From Spisula solida (lineage: Eukaryota > Mollusca > Bivalvia > Venerida > Mactridae), in the NCBI GenBank assembly GCA_947247005.1, contig OX365947.1, forward strand, positions 37,280,760-37,344,759: a DNA stretch of 64,000 nt, written 5' to 3'. The translations under genes were made by a program, and so were the position numbers. Below are positions 1-10,990 of the stretch, piece after piece. Position 1 is the first letter of the stretch. The number at the start of each line of letters is the position of its first letter. A model generated the notes under the pieces. It did not search any database. It was not told where the DNA came from and saw only the letters and a program-made list of their open reading frames with translations.

Positions 1-533
1 AACTTTGGTGAATTGCCGAGCATTCACCGTGCACACTGTGAAAACTGTGAAAACAGGTACTCGTAGCTAAAACTCGGGCCTATTACAAAAAAATAGTCTA
101 TAACAATAAATAAATATCTTGCAAACAATAATAACCTCAAATTTACGCTTCCTATTGACGATCTTAAACATAGTGGGTACGATAAACTGTCAACAAATGC
201 AAATGCAAATGCATTGAAACACAAATATACACGACTGACAGCTAAAATGAGAGTCCCTAACATCAGTAAGTGACAATAATAATTCATTCTACGATGATTT
301 AACAAATACACAATGATTTAAACATGGAATAAACATGGTAAAGTCGCGAAAACTGGTTACATTCAAACAGAGTTCTGACTCGAATGAAGCATGATAACTC
401 CGACATAAACATAGACTAAAGTTCTGAACTGGCACAATGCAGACTATAATGTTGCTGATCTGCTATATTTAATTAAACGTGACTGTATAAGTGCCCAACA
501 AAGGATAAACAAGTGCTGTGCCAGGGCATTACA
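1..533 (-). repeat. 3' LTR, partial (cut by window edge)
   Basis: This segment matches 7471-8099 almost base for base and ends in ...CATTACA like the other LTR. Relative to the 5' LTR it lacks about 88 bp after position 178 and about 13 bp near 490. Only a handful of substitutions separate the two copies over about 520 aligned bases. The rest of the LTR (the part matching 6385-7470) lies outside the window. Confidence 0.93.
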
Positions 534-547
534 TTACCCCCGCGTTT
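534..547 (-). other. Polypurine tract of the retrotransposon
   Basis: Directly internal to the 3' LTR, the minus strand reads AAACGCGGGGGTAA and then TGTAATGCC, the LTR start. A purine-rich run abutting the LTR's TG is the expected plus-strand primer site. Confidence 0.75.
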
Positions 548-950
548 CCATGGAAAAACTCCTGTTGCCATAAAATTACATAGTTAAACTCGAACAATAC
601 TAATAATACCCTAAATATCACTAATTAAAATATTACTTATCATTTAACAATTAAATAGCATCAGAGTATACATACACCTTAATAAGAATATAATGTGCAC
701 TGCTACCTTAAGCAATAATTTCAACTATACAAAGTACAAATATTTACACAATAAATTTCAAAATGTCTGTTCTCGAACAGATACTAGATGATTATGATCA
801 CAGTTTTCAGAAATCCATTCCATGAACACGCGCACTCAAATTTAAGATTAACACACAAATAGCCATTAGACGCTATTAACCTCGTCTCTGTTAAAAAACT
901 TCCCGCGAATAAAATTAACACTGAAATTAACACTAGAATTAACATGAAGA

Positions 951-3668
951 CTATAATTTCTTTTTCGCTTTCTTGATCCATGTTGGTGGATTGGTGCCTT
1001 CATATGGTTTCAGTTTATTATGGTGGACTCCTCTAGTCTGGCCATCTTTACCAAGCTGTATGGTGAAATTTATCTCGGATCTCTTCTCTGTTATAAGGAA
1101 AAGACCATCATATGCCTTTTGCAGCTTCGGTGTAATGCCAACTTTCCTCGTCTCGAGCAAACACCATACCACATCTCCAACTTCATATCTATGGAAAGCC
1201 AACTTGGCATCATATATTTCTTTGCTACGTTTCGCATTTGTCGCTAGGTGATTTCTGGCTATCTCATAGGCCTTTAACATTCTGTCTTTCAGATCTTGGA
1301 TGTACACGCAGTAGTTGGGTGTTGTCACCTGCGTTGCTTCTACATGTCCAAAGAGGAGATCTGCTGGGAGCCTGATTTCACGGCCTATGGTTAACAAATT
1401 AGGGGATAGCCCTGTTGTTTCGGTCGGGGTGGCTCGATAAGCTCCGGTGATACAACCAAGGTTCACATCCCATTCTTCTTGTTCTGTCAGATAAGCTCGC
1501 ACCATCTTCAAGAGCGTCCGGTTAAAACGTTCGACCTGTCCATTTCCTCTGGGGTTTCTAGCACTTGTGCGGGTCTTCTTGACTTCCAATATTTTACATA
1601 AGTCCTGAAACACTTTACTTTCGAATGAAGTACCTTGGTCACTGTGTATTGCTAGCGGTGTGCCCCAACGAGCAATTACTTCATTAACTATTTGAGACGT
1701 GCATTCCTCGGCAGTTATGTTCTGAACTGGTATGACCTCAACATATTTAGAAAAGTGGTCAGTAAAAACCATGACGTACCGGTTGCCTCTGGCAGTTACT
1801 GGAAACGGTCCGGCAAAGTCTACAGCCAGTACATCCCAAGGCGCTCCGGCACCTAAACGTCCCATCGGTGCTCTTGGTGTTTTCTGTGGCTTTTTATCTG
1901 CTGCACATATGTCACAACCCTTGACGTAGAGGGAAATATCTTGCTTCATGTCATACCAATAGAAGTGACGGATTATCTTGGACTTAGTCTTCTTGACGCC
2001 CATGTGACCTGCTGTTATAGAATCATGCATTTGGAATAAGACATCCCTTTTGACTTCTTGAGGAACAATTATCTGCATACTGTCTGCTCGACCATCTGAA
2101 CAATCAACAATCTCTAGGTTGTCCCAAATAACCCAGTAGTGTCTAGCCGTCGGACTTCTCAGTTCCATCTCTGACTTGTTGGGCTTGGTCCCTTCCTTGA
2201 CTTTCACCATTATGAAACTTACATCAGGATCGCTTGCTTGGCAATTAATTAGCTTCTCTAACTTGTCTGTACCCACCCAGGTGTCTGGCTGTTTTGGATG
2301 GTTCAAACTCGCTTCTACATTTTTCGAGGTTCCTGGTGTTGGGGTGTGGTCCACTGCAGGGACAGCTTCAACGTCACTGACATCTCTCGATTCATTAGAC
2401 TGCTGTTCTTCTAACTTCTCTTCTGTTGCTGGAACTTCAGCTAACATCATCATCTCTGCCCTCCGGTTACACTTGTTACATGGTCCACACTTTAGGGGTT
2501 CGCTGGTATCAACTTCACTGCACGTGCAATCTCTTGGACTGTCACATCTTGATAGCGCGTCACAGTGACCCTGACTTTTACCCGGTCGATACTGGATTTC
2601 AAAATCATACGGCGCGAGGATCTCGATCCTACGAGCGATTTTGCCACTGGGCTCTTTGAGCTTAAAAAGCCAAACTAGAGCTTGGTGATCACTCCGCACG
2701 ACAAAATGACGACCTAACAGGTACTGTCTAAAATACTGGATGAAATAGATAACCGCCAGTAGTTCCTGTTCAGTAATACAGTAATTTCGCTCGGCTTTGT
2801 TCATACCACGGCTAGCGTATGCGATTACACTTTCTCTACCCGCTTGCATTTGTGAAAGCACCGCGCCTATTCCGGTACCTGACGCATCAGTATCAAGATA
2901 AAAGAGACCACCTTCGTTCATCGGATAGCCCATTATGTCGGGGTCCATAAGCGTTTTCTTTATACGACGGAACGCTTCAACGCAAGTATCAGTCCAAATG
3001 AAGGCGGAGTCCTTTTTCGTAAGATCAGTCAGTGGGCGGGCTATCTTCGCAAAATCACGCACAAAACGGCGGTAGTATGAGCCAGTAGCGACAAACTGTT
3101 TAACTTGTTTGGCGTTCACGGGACGAGGCCAATCAGCAATTTTAATGATATTCGAGGGGTCTGGTAACACACCTTCCTTTGAAACAACATGACCTAGAAA
3201 AACAACACTAGTTTGTAACATCCCACATTTGTCTGGTCTAAGTTTCAGTCCGGCTGTTTTAATGCGCTCAAGAACTTGTTCCACGCGCTGAATGTGCTGT
3301 TCGAAGTCGTCGACATAGACAATTATATCGTCAATATAAACCAGGCAAGTTACCCATTGTAACCCTTGCAGTGCAATTTCCATTGTCCTTTGGAAGGTGC
3401 TAGCTGCGTTATTTAATCCGAATGGCATGCGAGTCATCTCGAAGTGGCCATATTTACAGCAAAATGCACTTTTCGGTATATCATCTGGCTTGAGTGGTAT
3501 CTGAAAGTAGCCACTGGTCAAGTCAAAGCTGCTGAATAATGACGCGCCAGCTACAGCATCTAGACAATCTTGTACCCTGGGCAGTGGAAATCCATCTGGT
3601 TTGACTAGGGCATTCACCCTCAGGTAATCAATACATGGCTGAATCGCTCCGGTTTTCTTCTTTACCAA
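951..3668 (-). CDS. pol: Retrotransposon pol: RT, RNase H and integrase (905 open codons)
   Basis: The longest open frame in the window carries the replication enzymes of the element. RT lies at about residues 1-200: SFDLTSGYFQIP carries the first catalytic Asp at 49, and YIDD at 111-114 is the active-site box. RNase H starts near 255, with DTDAS at 259-263, and ends at the HCDALSR box. Integrase follows, with an HHCC zinc domain (HDSITAGHMG...CDIC), the DDE residues in VDFAGPF, HSDQGTSFES and GQVERFNR, and a GPY/F-like C-terminal module. The frame is open to a natural stop at 951. It has no true start: the preceding in-frame codon context holds TAG at 3684-3686, where the conserved RT box S-P-W-A-S-P has its Trp, so the N-terminal edge of RT is cut off. 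Confidence 0.95.
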   Translation of the reverse strand: MVKKKTGAIQPCIDYLRVNALVKPDGFPLPRVQDCLDAVAGASLFSSFDLTSGYFQIPLKPDDIPKSAFCCKYGHFEMTRMPFGLNNAASTFQRTMEIALQGLQWVTCLVYIDDIIVYVDDFEQHIQRVEQVLERIKTAGLKLRPDKCGMLQTSVVFLGHVVSKEGVLPDPSNIIKIADWPRPVNAKQVKQFVATGSYYRRFVRDFAKIARPLTDLTKKDSAFIWTDTCVEAFRRIKKTLMDPDIMGYPMNEGGLFYLDTDASGTGIGAVLSQMQAGRESVIAYASRGMNKAERNYCITEQELLAVIYFIQYFRQYLLGRHFVVRSDHQALVWLFKLKEPSGKIARRIEILAPYDFEIQYRPGKSQGHCDALSRCDSPRDCTCSEVDTSEPLKCGPCNKCNRRAEMMMLAEVPATEEKLEEQQSNESRDVSDVEAVPAVDHTPTPGTSKNVEASLNHPKQPDTWVGTDKLEKLINCQASDPDVSFIMVKVKEGTKPNKSEMELRSPTARHYWVIWDNLEIVDCSDGRADSMQIIVPQEVKRDVLFQMHDSITAGHMGVKKTKSKIIRHFYWYDMKQDISLYVKGCDICAADKKPQKTPRAPMGRLGAGAPWDVLAVDFAGPFPVTARGNRYVMVFTDHFSKYVEVIPVQNITAEECTSQIVNEVIARWGTPLAIHSDQGTSFESKVFQDLCKILEVKKTRTSARNPRGNGQVERFNRTLLKMVRAYLTEQEEWDVNLGCITGAYRATPTETTGLSPNLLTIGREIRLPADLLFGHVEATQVTTPNYCVYIQDLKDRMLKAYEIARNHLATNAKRSKEIYDAKLAFHRYEVGDVVWCLLETRKVGITPKLQKAYDGLFLITEKRSEINFTIQLGKDGQTRGVHHNKLKPYEGTNPPTWIKKAKKKL

Positions 3669-4692
3669 AACAATCGGTGAGGCCTACGGTGAGGTACTCT
3701 CCCTTATAACGCCCTTCTGTAACAAGTCTTCAATTGCCTTCTTTTCATCTTCGGTGTATGCTAGCGGTACTCGTCTGGGTCACTGTTTCACAGGTGGAGC
3801 ATCACCGGTATTGATGGAGTGCTCTGCTAGATCAGTCAATCCAATGTCCCACTCGGCCTTGGAAAAGGTATTTTCATACTTTACGAGAAGACCTGCCACT
3901 ACCCTTTTCTCGTGACCTGACTTGCCGTCTGTGGATCTCTGATATAATGACTGAAGATGTTCTGGCACATCTCTTTCAGAAGTTTCAAAGAAGTTGCTTT
4001 TATCATTGGTTTTATTCACTGCTGAATGTATGCGACGTATCCTGGCAAGGTTAGCATGTTCTTCTTCATTTTCGGCTTCCTTAACCGTGCTGACTATCCC
4101 TTCTATCATGTTGGCCGTGGCAATTTCAGCATCTTGTCGCAGTATCGTGTCCTTCTTGAAGGGGTTCAAAACTCTGACCTTACACGTTGTCCCCTTATTA
4201 ATATCAACCAGCGTTGATGTCATCATCAACTGGTACCTCCCATATATAGGAATATTTCCTATCTACATAAACATAGACGAGAGCTTCTGTCAACCCGGGG
4301 ATCGAACATGTTTCTGCCACCACCACCCTCCTAGTGTCTACCGCAGGGCCAACCTGAAAGCATGGGATGTCAACGCCGTTTAGAATGATTTTATTCCTAC
4401 TCAGCAGAATATCAGCTGCTCCTCGTTCGCTGCCCTTCAAAACATCGTACCCTAACAGAGCATCATCCTCTATATCTGCCACTACGACTTCCTTGATGAT
4501 CTCCAAAGGTCCTAGTTTGAACTCGAACTCGGCTTTTCCACATCCCTGAATTGGCGCTCCCCCTGCTCCCAGTAAACCTGACGCCGGTTTTAAGACAGGC
4601 CGCTTACCCTCATTAATTTGCTTAAATATTCTGGTAGCTATCACTGTCTTGGTGGCACCCGTATCGGCGGTGAAATTTATTGGTACACCCTG
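3669..4692 (-). pseudogene. Retrotransposon protease and protease-RT linker, broken
   Basis: Minus-strand reading downstream of gag gives a retropepsin-type aspartic protease. The catalytic Asp-Thr-Gly lies about 12 residues after the gag-end stop (ADTGAT, near 4660), and ALLGYDVL is the second conserved strand. The protease frame ends at 4204. The chain continues from about 4229 in the neighbouring frame, and the shift lies at a GAT repeat near 4213-4229. The linker then runs to TGA at 3780-3782, and the same frame continues to TAG at 3684-3686 just before the open RT frame. The breaks make a functional polyprotein from this copy unlikely. Confidence 0.88.
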
Positions 4693-6171
4693 TTAACTGC
4701 CTTTAACATATACACCAGCCCCTAAATTTTTGCTTCTCTTTACTTGATCCCCTACCCCAATGTTCTCATCCTCACTACCTACTGGATTTCGTTTATTCTT
4801 ATCTTCCTGGCCTGCCTCTAACCCTACTGGGACCTCCCTTTGTGTGAAGTGACCTAGTTCATGACAGTAGTAGCACTCTCGCCTGTTGTCCCTATGCTGC
4901 CGTTGCTGTCTGTACGGTTGCTTTGTTTGAGTACTTTCCAGCTTGTCCAGCCTCTGCATAATCAATTCTAACATATCTTTTTGAGGTGTTTCCTTTTCTT
5001 GTTGTTTCGTGTCTTGATCCGTTTTTTCTATTCTTGGGTCGACTTTGGGTGATGCTCTGAATCTTGTTGCTGTCAGAACACTCGACATCACTGTTTATCT
5101 GGTCATTATCATCTGAGGCCCTTCTTACATTGTCCTTACCCCTACGGTCGCGTGTGTTTCTGGTCTGTATGAAATTAACAACTTGGTACACAGCATCGTC
5201 AATGGTTCGGGGTTCTTTATTATATTCTACTTCGAACCTGATGTCATCGTCGTGGAGACCGTCCAGGAACCGACGCAGTAAGTCTTCTCCTCGTATAGTC
5301 CTGTCCCTGAAACCATGGGCCTTGTGATAAAGCACTTTCAACTCTGCAGCAAATTCTTCAGCTGTTTCTCCAACCTTTTGACATCGCCTGCTAAACTTCG
5401 ACGCGAACAATCTTGGCGTTTCTATAACCTTGTACCGGCTATTAAGTTCATCTTTCAAATCATCGTAGTTAGATAGCACAATGGGTGGCAGTTGAGAAAA
5501 CACAAAATCTGCTGCTTGCCCATCTATACGTGGTAGCAATTGATCTAACATCTCATTTTCGCCCCAACCCAACCTGTTAGCGATAGCTTCAAATCTGGAG
5601 ATCCATACGGACTAGTCTTCTTTCCCAGTAAAGTACGGAATCTTAACTTGACTTCTAGGACGGTTGTCCCTGGGCCTCTGCCTACATGTGGACCTATCTC
5701 TGGCCTTGGACCTTCGTGACGTCCATCGTAATGCTCATAGCCATATTGTTGAGGTACATTATTTCTCCCATATTGCGGCCTTTGATGAATATATGGTTGG
5801 CTAGGACCCCTTTGTAAGACCCTCTGAAATTCAACTGAAAACATGTTTGGCCCACCCATTGACACTGGCTAGTTCCCTTGACACCCGTTCTGATTGACAT
5901 TATTATGTTGAGTTGGAACGGCAGGTCTACATGATTTCTTTATGGTATCTAGTTCTTGCACCACATCCTTCAATATTACTAGTACTTGCTCAATATCTAC
6001 ACCCTTGCTACTGTCATTTACAGGTAAAGCCGCACCATCTGTTTCGGTATTCGCTTCGGCTGGTTGCCTATCTGTTGTTGCATTAGTGAGAGTATCAGGG
6101 GAAACCTGGGTAGGGTTGCTAAAACTGAAGCGTACTTCACCATCATCATACGTGCTGACTTGGTCTTCCAT
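4693..6171 (-). pseudogene. gag: Retrotransposon gag, broken
   Basis: Gag begins at ATG 6171 (MEDQVSTYDDGEV) about 190 bases after the primer site. TAG at 5869-5871 interrupts it in frame. A frameshift follows near 5690-5720, and TAG at 5612-5614 falls inside the capsid start, where gypsy capsids usually have Trp (after FTGKED). The capsid core is readable at 4892-5572 (LLRRFLDGLHDDDIRFEVEY). Another frameshift near 5055 leads to the nucleocapsid with one zinc knuckle (CYYCHELGH), whose last Cys is missing. The frame ends at TAA 4693-4695, seven codons before the protease region resumes in the same frame. In related single-ORF elements that site is coding, so a mutation is likelier than programmed readthrough. 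Confidence 0.88.
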
Positions 6172-6361
6172 TCTATTTGAATTTGAATACAGCGTTTAAT
6201 TACACTATATATTCACTGCCAAATAAACAATATACTCTTTAAACACTTGACACAATATACACTTATTCACTGTCAAGCTGTCAATTTGCTCTCTATAAGT
6301 TGCTTTAAAGCACTAAAATACAGTGTGTGTAAGTATCACTGGACCTGACAAGAAACATCAG

Positions 6362-6379
6362 ATCCCACCGCTGCCACCA
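6362..6379 (-). other. Primer binding site matching tRNA-Leu
   Basis: The minus strand reads TGGTGGCAGCGGTGGGAT, 5 nt after the 5' LTR. Its complement, ATCCCACCGCTGCCACCA, equals the 3' end plus CCA of metazoan tRNA-Leu (AAG/CAG types; from memory of tRNA sequences). All 18 positions fit. This also fixes the inner LTR boundary at 6385. Confidence 0.88.
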
Positions 6380-6480
6380 TAAATGTTACGCTCCTCCACC
6401 CTGTAGTTATTCTCATATATTGTATGTGTTGAGGGCACTAACAAGTCTTTGTATAACAGTACAAATCAGTATGTGATGCT

Positions 6481-6790
6481 AGACCCTGTGGTTTGCTGTG
6501 CACTAACGGACGTTAATATACTAGTAGGTTTACAACTTGACCGATGTCCTTAGACCCTGTGGTTCATCAACGCACTAACGGATGTTAGTATAGAAGTAGA
6601 TCTATAACTTAATGTGGGCCCTAGACCCTGTGGTTCATCAACGCACTAACGGATGTTAGTAAACAAGTAGATCTATAACTTGATTTGGGCCCTAGACCCT
6701 GTGGTTCATCAACGCACTAACGGATGTTAGTACACCAGTAGATCTACAACTTAGAATGTGCTGCTGGAACCTGTGGTTTGCCTGTACAAT
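6481..6790 (-). repeat. 70-bp tandem repeats inside the 5' LTR
   Basis: About 4.3 units containing AGACCCTGTGGTTCATCAAC begin at 6481, 6552, 6623, 6693 and 6768. They lie downstream of the likely TATA box, in the transcribed R-U5 part of the LTR. Confidence 0.9.
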
Positions 6791-7360
6791 ATTGGTAGCG
6801 GATTCTCATAAACCAGAGCTTTACCAGGCGTAACGCACAAAAACTGCACATACACAATGAACAGACGGACAAGAGTGATCACAATAAAACCTGACAATCT
6901 CTGTCAGGTTACCTGGTTACAAACGCCAGTTTAGATTAAAAGTTCATGAATTTAATTAATAAAGTGAGCATCAAATGTTCAATCAGATATAACTCAAGTA
7001 TAAGCTATTATATGTATCTCAACAAATAAATACTGTTGGGTAAGAAAGATACACAGTGACGTCGCAAAACAACTCTCAAATAGATCTAAAATCTACACCA
7101 AAAATACGCGAGTCGACCGAAGCTGTCTACTTCCCTAACAAATATATGAGTTAAATAAATAGAAAAGACCCTTATTTATTATGAAATAGATGTAAAGAAG
7201 AAAGTATTCTTAACTTAAACAGGTTACTTAATGAAATCTAGATGAATATGGAAGTTAAAAACTAAACCTACGGGAAAAGTAAATATACGGGAGAAAATCG
7301 TCAAAAGTTCGGGTCTAAGAATTTAGAGTGGTGAATGCTCCAGTGCACAGTCCAGAAGGG

Positions 7361-7370
7361 GTTTATATAC
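7361..7370 (-). promoter_or_regulatory. Putative LTR TATA box
   Basis: The minus strand reads GTATATAAAC here, with GTGCAC-rich short repeats upstream (7380-7440). A start site some 25-30 nt downstream would give a U3 of about 760 bp and an R-U5 of about 950 bp. Confidence 0.5.
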
Positions 7371-8099
7371 GATCACAGCCCTGTGCACCGTGCACAGTGT
7401 GCAAAACAAGTGAAAACAGTGAAATTCACACCGCGCGACGGTGAAATTCACGAAAACAACGCTGCACATAAACTTTGGTGAATTGCCGAGCATTCACCGT
7501 GCACACTGTGAAAACTGTGAAAACAGGTACTCGTAGCTAAAACTCGGGCCTATTACAATAAAAATAGTCTATAACAATAAATAAATATCTTGCAAACAAT
7601 AATAACCTCAAATTTACGCTTCCTATTGACGATCTTAAACATAGTGGGTACAAACAGAGTTCTTTCAGCACTTTGACTCAGCTAAAATCATTCCGCGGTT
7701 GCTAAGCGACTCTTCACCGAGAAAATCAATATGGCCGACGATAAACTGTCAACAAATGCAAATGCATTGAAACACAAATATACACGACTGACAGCTAAAA
7801 TGAGAGTCCCTAACATCAGTAAGTGACAATGATAATTCATTCTACGATGATTTAACAAATACACAATGATTTAAACATGGAATAAACATGGTAAAGTCGC
7901 GAAAACTGGTTACATTCAAACAGAGTTCTGACTCGAATGAAGCATGATAACTCCGACATAAACATAGACTAAAGTTCTGTACTGGCACAATGCAGACTAT
8001 AATGTTGCTGATCTGCTATATTTAATTAAAAGTGATTCTAGGTACAACCAGTATAAGTGCCCAACAAAGGATAAACAAGTGCTGTGCCAGGGCATTACA

Positions 8100-9346
8100 A
8101 TATATCAGCTGTTACATTATGCTAATTTAAAGGTCGAGAGTCGTGTCAAATTCTCTGGACTATATACATGTATGCACAATGTACATAAAAATGGAATATC
8201 CGACTGATTTTATTCAATTTAAACATACATTTGTACAAAAAGATTGCATAGATACATCAAAAAAACATTTTGTCATGAATATGTATGCATTTTCAATACT
8301 CATAATACATAATAATCTCCTAACCTCTGGTTCTAATTGTTAAACACTATAGTTGTTAACAAAAACTATTAATTTAATATCCAGTTTGTCATTTTTAAGA
8401 CTATTTCTCGTTCTATATATAGTTATTTTTATTGTAGGATAGTTTAAGAAGTGTTCAAAATGTAATGTCCCTAGTTTTTGTCGTATAAAAAATTAAAATG
8501 CCTCGACTGAAACTTCGCATATCCGTTTGAGGTGAATAATTCAAGTGCACCAGAAGATTTTTTTATTAAAATATATCAAGGATTCTTTTCTATGGTCTTA
8601 GATGCATTCCAATTTGAACACCCCATATAATGACTGTATATGTCACTGTAAATGTCAATCTCATACAGAACATACCTATGATTAGCGCATTGTCTCTGAC
8701 GCACCAACAATGCGTAGACCTAACTATTATATTTGAGTTATGAATATATAATATCAACGACATGTGTCACAAGTCGTAAATATTTTATGTCTTACTTATT
8801 AGGATCGGATACTAGAATAGACAAATAAACACGTCATTAAATGTCAACATCAATGATTAAATGTACAGTGAAGCATGTGTGAAAGACGTCAAACTCATAC
8901 AGAACATACCTGTGATTAGCGCTAAAATGCGTAAGCCTAACTACATGTATATATATTTGAGGTATGAATAATATTTTTTATATAATATCAACGACCTGTG
9001 TCATAGAGTCGTACATATACGCACGTACATCCGTAGAGTACATAAACTACATGTATGTATTTATATAATACTATAATTACTAGTAGTACTAATAGTACAT
9101 CCGTAGTGTACATAAACTACATGTATGTATTTATATAATACTATCATACTACATGTAGTACAAATGTAGTACTAATAGTGAATATTACATAATGCTAAAA
9201 AATGACAGGACTGTATAAATGTACAGACAATGCTAAACTGAAAATGCAAACATACAATGCGTATAATCATGTACAATAAAAAATACAGAATATTATAAAC
9301 CATAAGTAAAAATCTAGGTCATGCATGGTTTGTACTTAAGACAACT
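8100..9346. other. AT-rich intergenic DNA with two local duplications
   Basis: No gene is supported. A diverged direct repeat of about 130 bp occurs at 8655-8790 and 8888-9018 (both contain CATACAGAACATACCT). A second duplication of about 76-bp period lies at 9028-9150 (CATCCGTAG..GTACATAAAC in both copies). Confidence 0.6.
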
Positions 9347-9492
9347 AGGTACTGTTTTATCAAAGTACTTACGGAAATCGTAAACTTTAAATTTGATCGT
9401 AAGGCTTACGATCAAATTTAAATTCTTTATCATTTGTTTACAACTATAAAGTGTGGTAAATAGAGCTTCAATACTAATAACGATTCCGTTAC
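9347..9492 (+). mobile_element. hAT-like MITE fragment
   Basis: It starts GGTACTGTTTTATCAAAG and shares its internal CTATAAAGTGTGGTAAAT stretch with the full copy at 49161-49408. The right end is missing. It holds a private palindrome at about 9389-9420 (AAATTTGATCGTAAG and its complement). It abuts the truncated LINE. Confidence 0.75.
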
Positions 9493-9575
9493 GGCAGAGG
9501 ACTGCTGACATTTGTCAGAGCAGACCTGCCTTTCAAGCGACGTCCAGACTTGGAAAGTAAGGAGATATTGAAACT

Positions 9576-10211
9576 ATGTGCTATGAATTAGACCTAAATA
9601 AGAGAAAATGGGGCATACTTTGTGTATATAGAGAGCCCAGCCTCTCAGACACAGTGTTCGAAAAGTCTATAACACTGTGCCTGGACAAACTCTTCATTAA
9701 CTTTGAAAATCTCATTTGCATTGGTGATATGAACTATGATCTTCTCAGAAAGGAGAAGTGTAAACCACTGCTAAATGTATGTGACAATTTTAATCTTGAA
9801 AACATAATAAAGGAACCTACATGTAATATGAAAAATCATAAACCTACACTTATTGATATAATACTTACAAATTCTAAACGCCTTGTATGTGACACTATTA
9901 ACTTTAGTTGTGGACTAAGTGACTGTCACAATATGATTGCCACTTCAACCCGCGAGCAATGTAAACCTACTAACAGGAAAAAAGCAATTTTCCGAAGTTA
10001 CAAAAACTTTGATGAGGACGAGTTCAACAAGGATTTGTCTCATGTCCCATTTCATGTTGCCCAAGTCTTTGATGACATTGATGATGTATACTGGGTCCAT
10101 GAATATATGCTGAGACAGGTCATTGATGAACACGCCCCAGTTAAGAAGAAAGTCCCAAAGGCTAATCCACCTCCTTATATGAACTCCTCATACAGGAAAA
10201 TCATTTATTAA
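9576..10211 (+). pseudogene. LINE endonuclease domain, C-terminal part
   Basis: 211 codons match the apurinic-type endonuclease of LINEs. ICIGDMNYDLL is the GD(F/L)N box, LIDIILTNS follows, and CGLSDCHNMI is the terminal SDH-like box with Cys between Asp and His. The N-terminal catalytic third is missing. A related upstream fragment (RADLPFKRRPDLE, 9,510-9,555) sits in a different frame. Confidence 0.85.
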
Positions 10212-10340
10212 GCACGTACGCTAAAAAAACGCGACTCAATCATGACATAGTTTAAAGAAAGGTGCGATGGAGGTCCGAAATCTAAGGATTTCTGGCCTAC
10301 TATCAAACCATATCTATCTCAGAAGTCAACCTCTAAGTCT

Positions 10341-10432
10341 ATAATAATAATAATTATAATAATAAAGACTTTATTTATAGAAGCAACACAGTTAGGCAAT
10401 TGCCAAATCTTCCCTGTGAGCCTCTGTTGACC
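10341..10432 (-). mobile_element. Short retroposon 3' tail inserted in the LINE
   Basis: About 92 bp interrupt the LINE between ...KPYLSQKSTSKS and IILKDDGG. Read on the minus strand the insert ends in ATAAATAAAGTC and (TTA)n, the look of a 5'-truncated retroposon 3' end. The junctions are approximate. Confidence 0.55.
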
Positions 10433-10441
10433 AGATTATTC

Positions 10442-10776
10442 TGAAAGACGATGGAGGATTGCTTCTGTCTGACCAGAACCAAGTTGCCGAAAAATTAAAC
10501 ATGTTCTATGTAAATATAGTCCAAAATATTGGTATAGAGGATGGCACCTCTGCTGATGCGTCCCACCCAAGCGTAGTTTCTATTGAAACGACCCCCTCAT
10601 TTGAAAAAGATTTCAATTTTACCTCCGTGTCCGACTCAAATATATGTAAGAGCATTAAAGAGCTCAATACTAAAAAGGCCACAGGAGTGGATGCCATCCC
10701 CGCCAAAATCATTAAGACAGGCTCAAAAACTTTGATCGCTCCTATATATGGCAAATCAAATAATATACAAGGGTAG
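10442..10776 (+). pseudogene. LINE linker and RT N-terminal segment
   Basis: It encodes FYVNIVQNIG and the RT entry motif KKATGVDAIPAKIIK, typical of CR1/Jockey-type elements. The frame shifts near 10,770. The chain resumes in another frame with PIFKKDDPF and NYRPVSILP (10,810-10,880), including a stop near 10,890. Confidence 0.82.
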
Positions 10777-10990
10777 GTTTCCAGAAAGTCTGAAACTTGT
10801 CCGAGTTAAACCAATTTTTAAAAAAGATGACCCCTTCATAGAGAAAAATTATAGACCTGTCAGTATCCTGCCTATATTGTCTAAACTATAAGAACGGGCC
10901 ATCAGTAACCAACTTACAACTTCTTTTGACACCAGCTTTCACCCCTTTCTGGCTGCATTCAGAGTTACATTTGGTTGTCAGACAACCCTG

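Larger units (their letters stand above)
1..8099 (-). mobile_element. Degenerate Ty3/gypsy (Mag-like) LTR retrotransposon
   Basis: A nearly complete LTR retrotransposon reads on the minus strand. In order it has a 5' LTR (6385-8099), a tRNA-Leu primer site (6362-6379), gag, protease, RT, RNase H, integrase, a polypurine tract (534-547) and a 3' LTR cut by the window start (1-533). PR-RT-RH-IN order and the GPY/F-like integrase tail mark the Ty3/gypsy superfamily. The tRNA-Leu primer and the RT and integrase sequence resemble the Mag lineage, which includes the bivalve Steamer elements (family knowledge). The coding region is broken by in-frame stops at 5869-5871, 5612-5614, 4693-4695, 3780-3782 and 3684-3686, and by at least three frameshifts. 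The copy is therefore defective. The two LTRs differ by only a few substitutions and two short deletions. No env gene is seen between integrase and the polypurine tract. Confidence 0.95.
6385..8099 (-). repeat. 5' LTR, 1,715 bp
   Basis: Read on the minus strand it starts TGTAATGCCC at 8099 and ends CGTAACA at 6385, with short inverted termini. Its distal 629 bp are repeated as the 3' LTR at 1-533. The length is much greater than the few hundred bp usual for Mag-type elements. The flank after 8099 is ATATA; the matching target duplication lies outside the window. Confidence 0.9.

Noticed and set aside
4693..4695. Programmed stop readthrough between gag and protease
   Set aside because: The stop is TAA and the copy has other stops and frameshifts; related elements are usually continuous there. 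A mutation is simpler, though not proved.
973..6199. Plus-strand open frames opposite gag-pol
   Set aside because: They are antisense shadows of the minus-strand retrotransposon frames.
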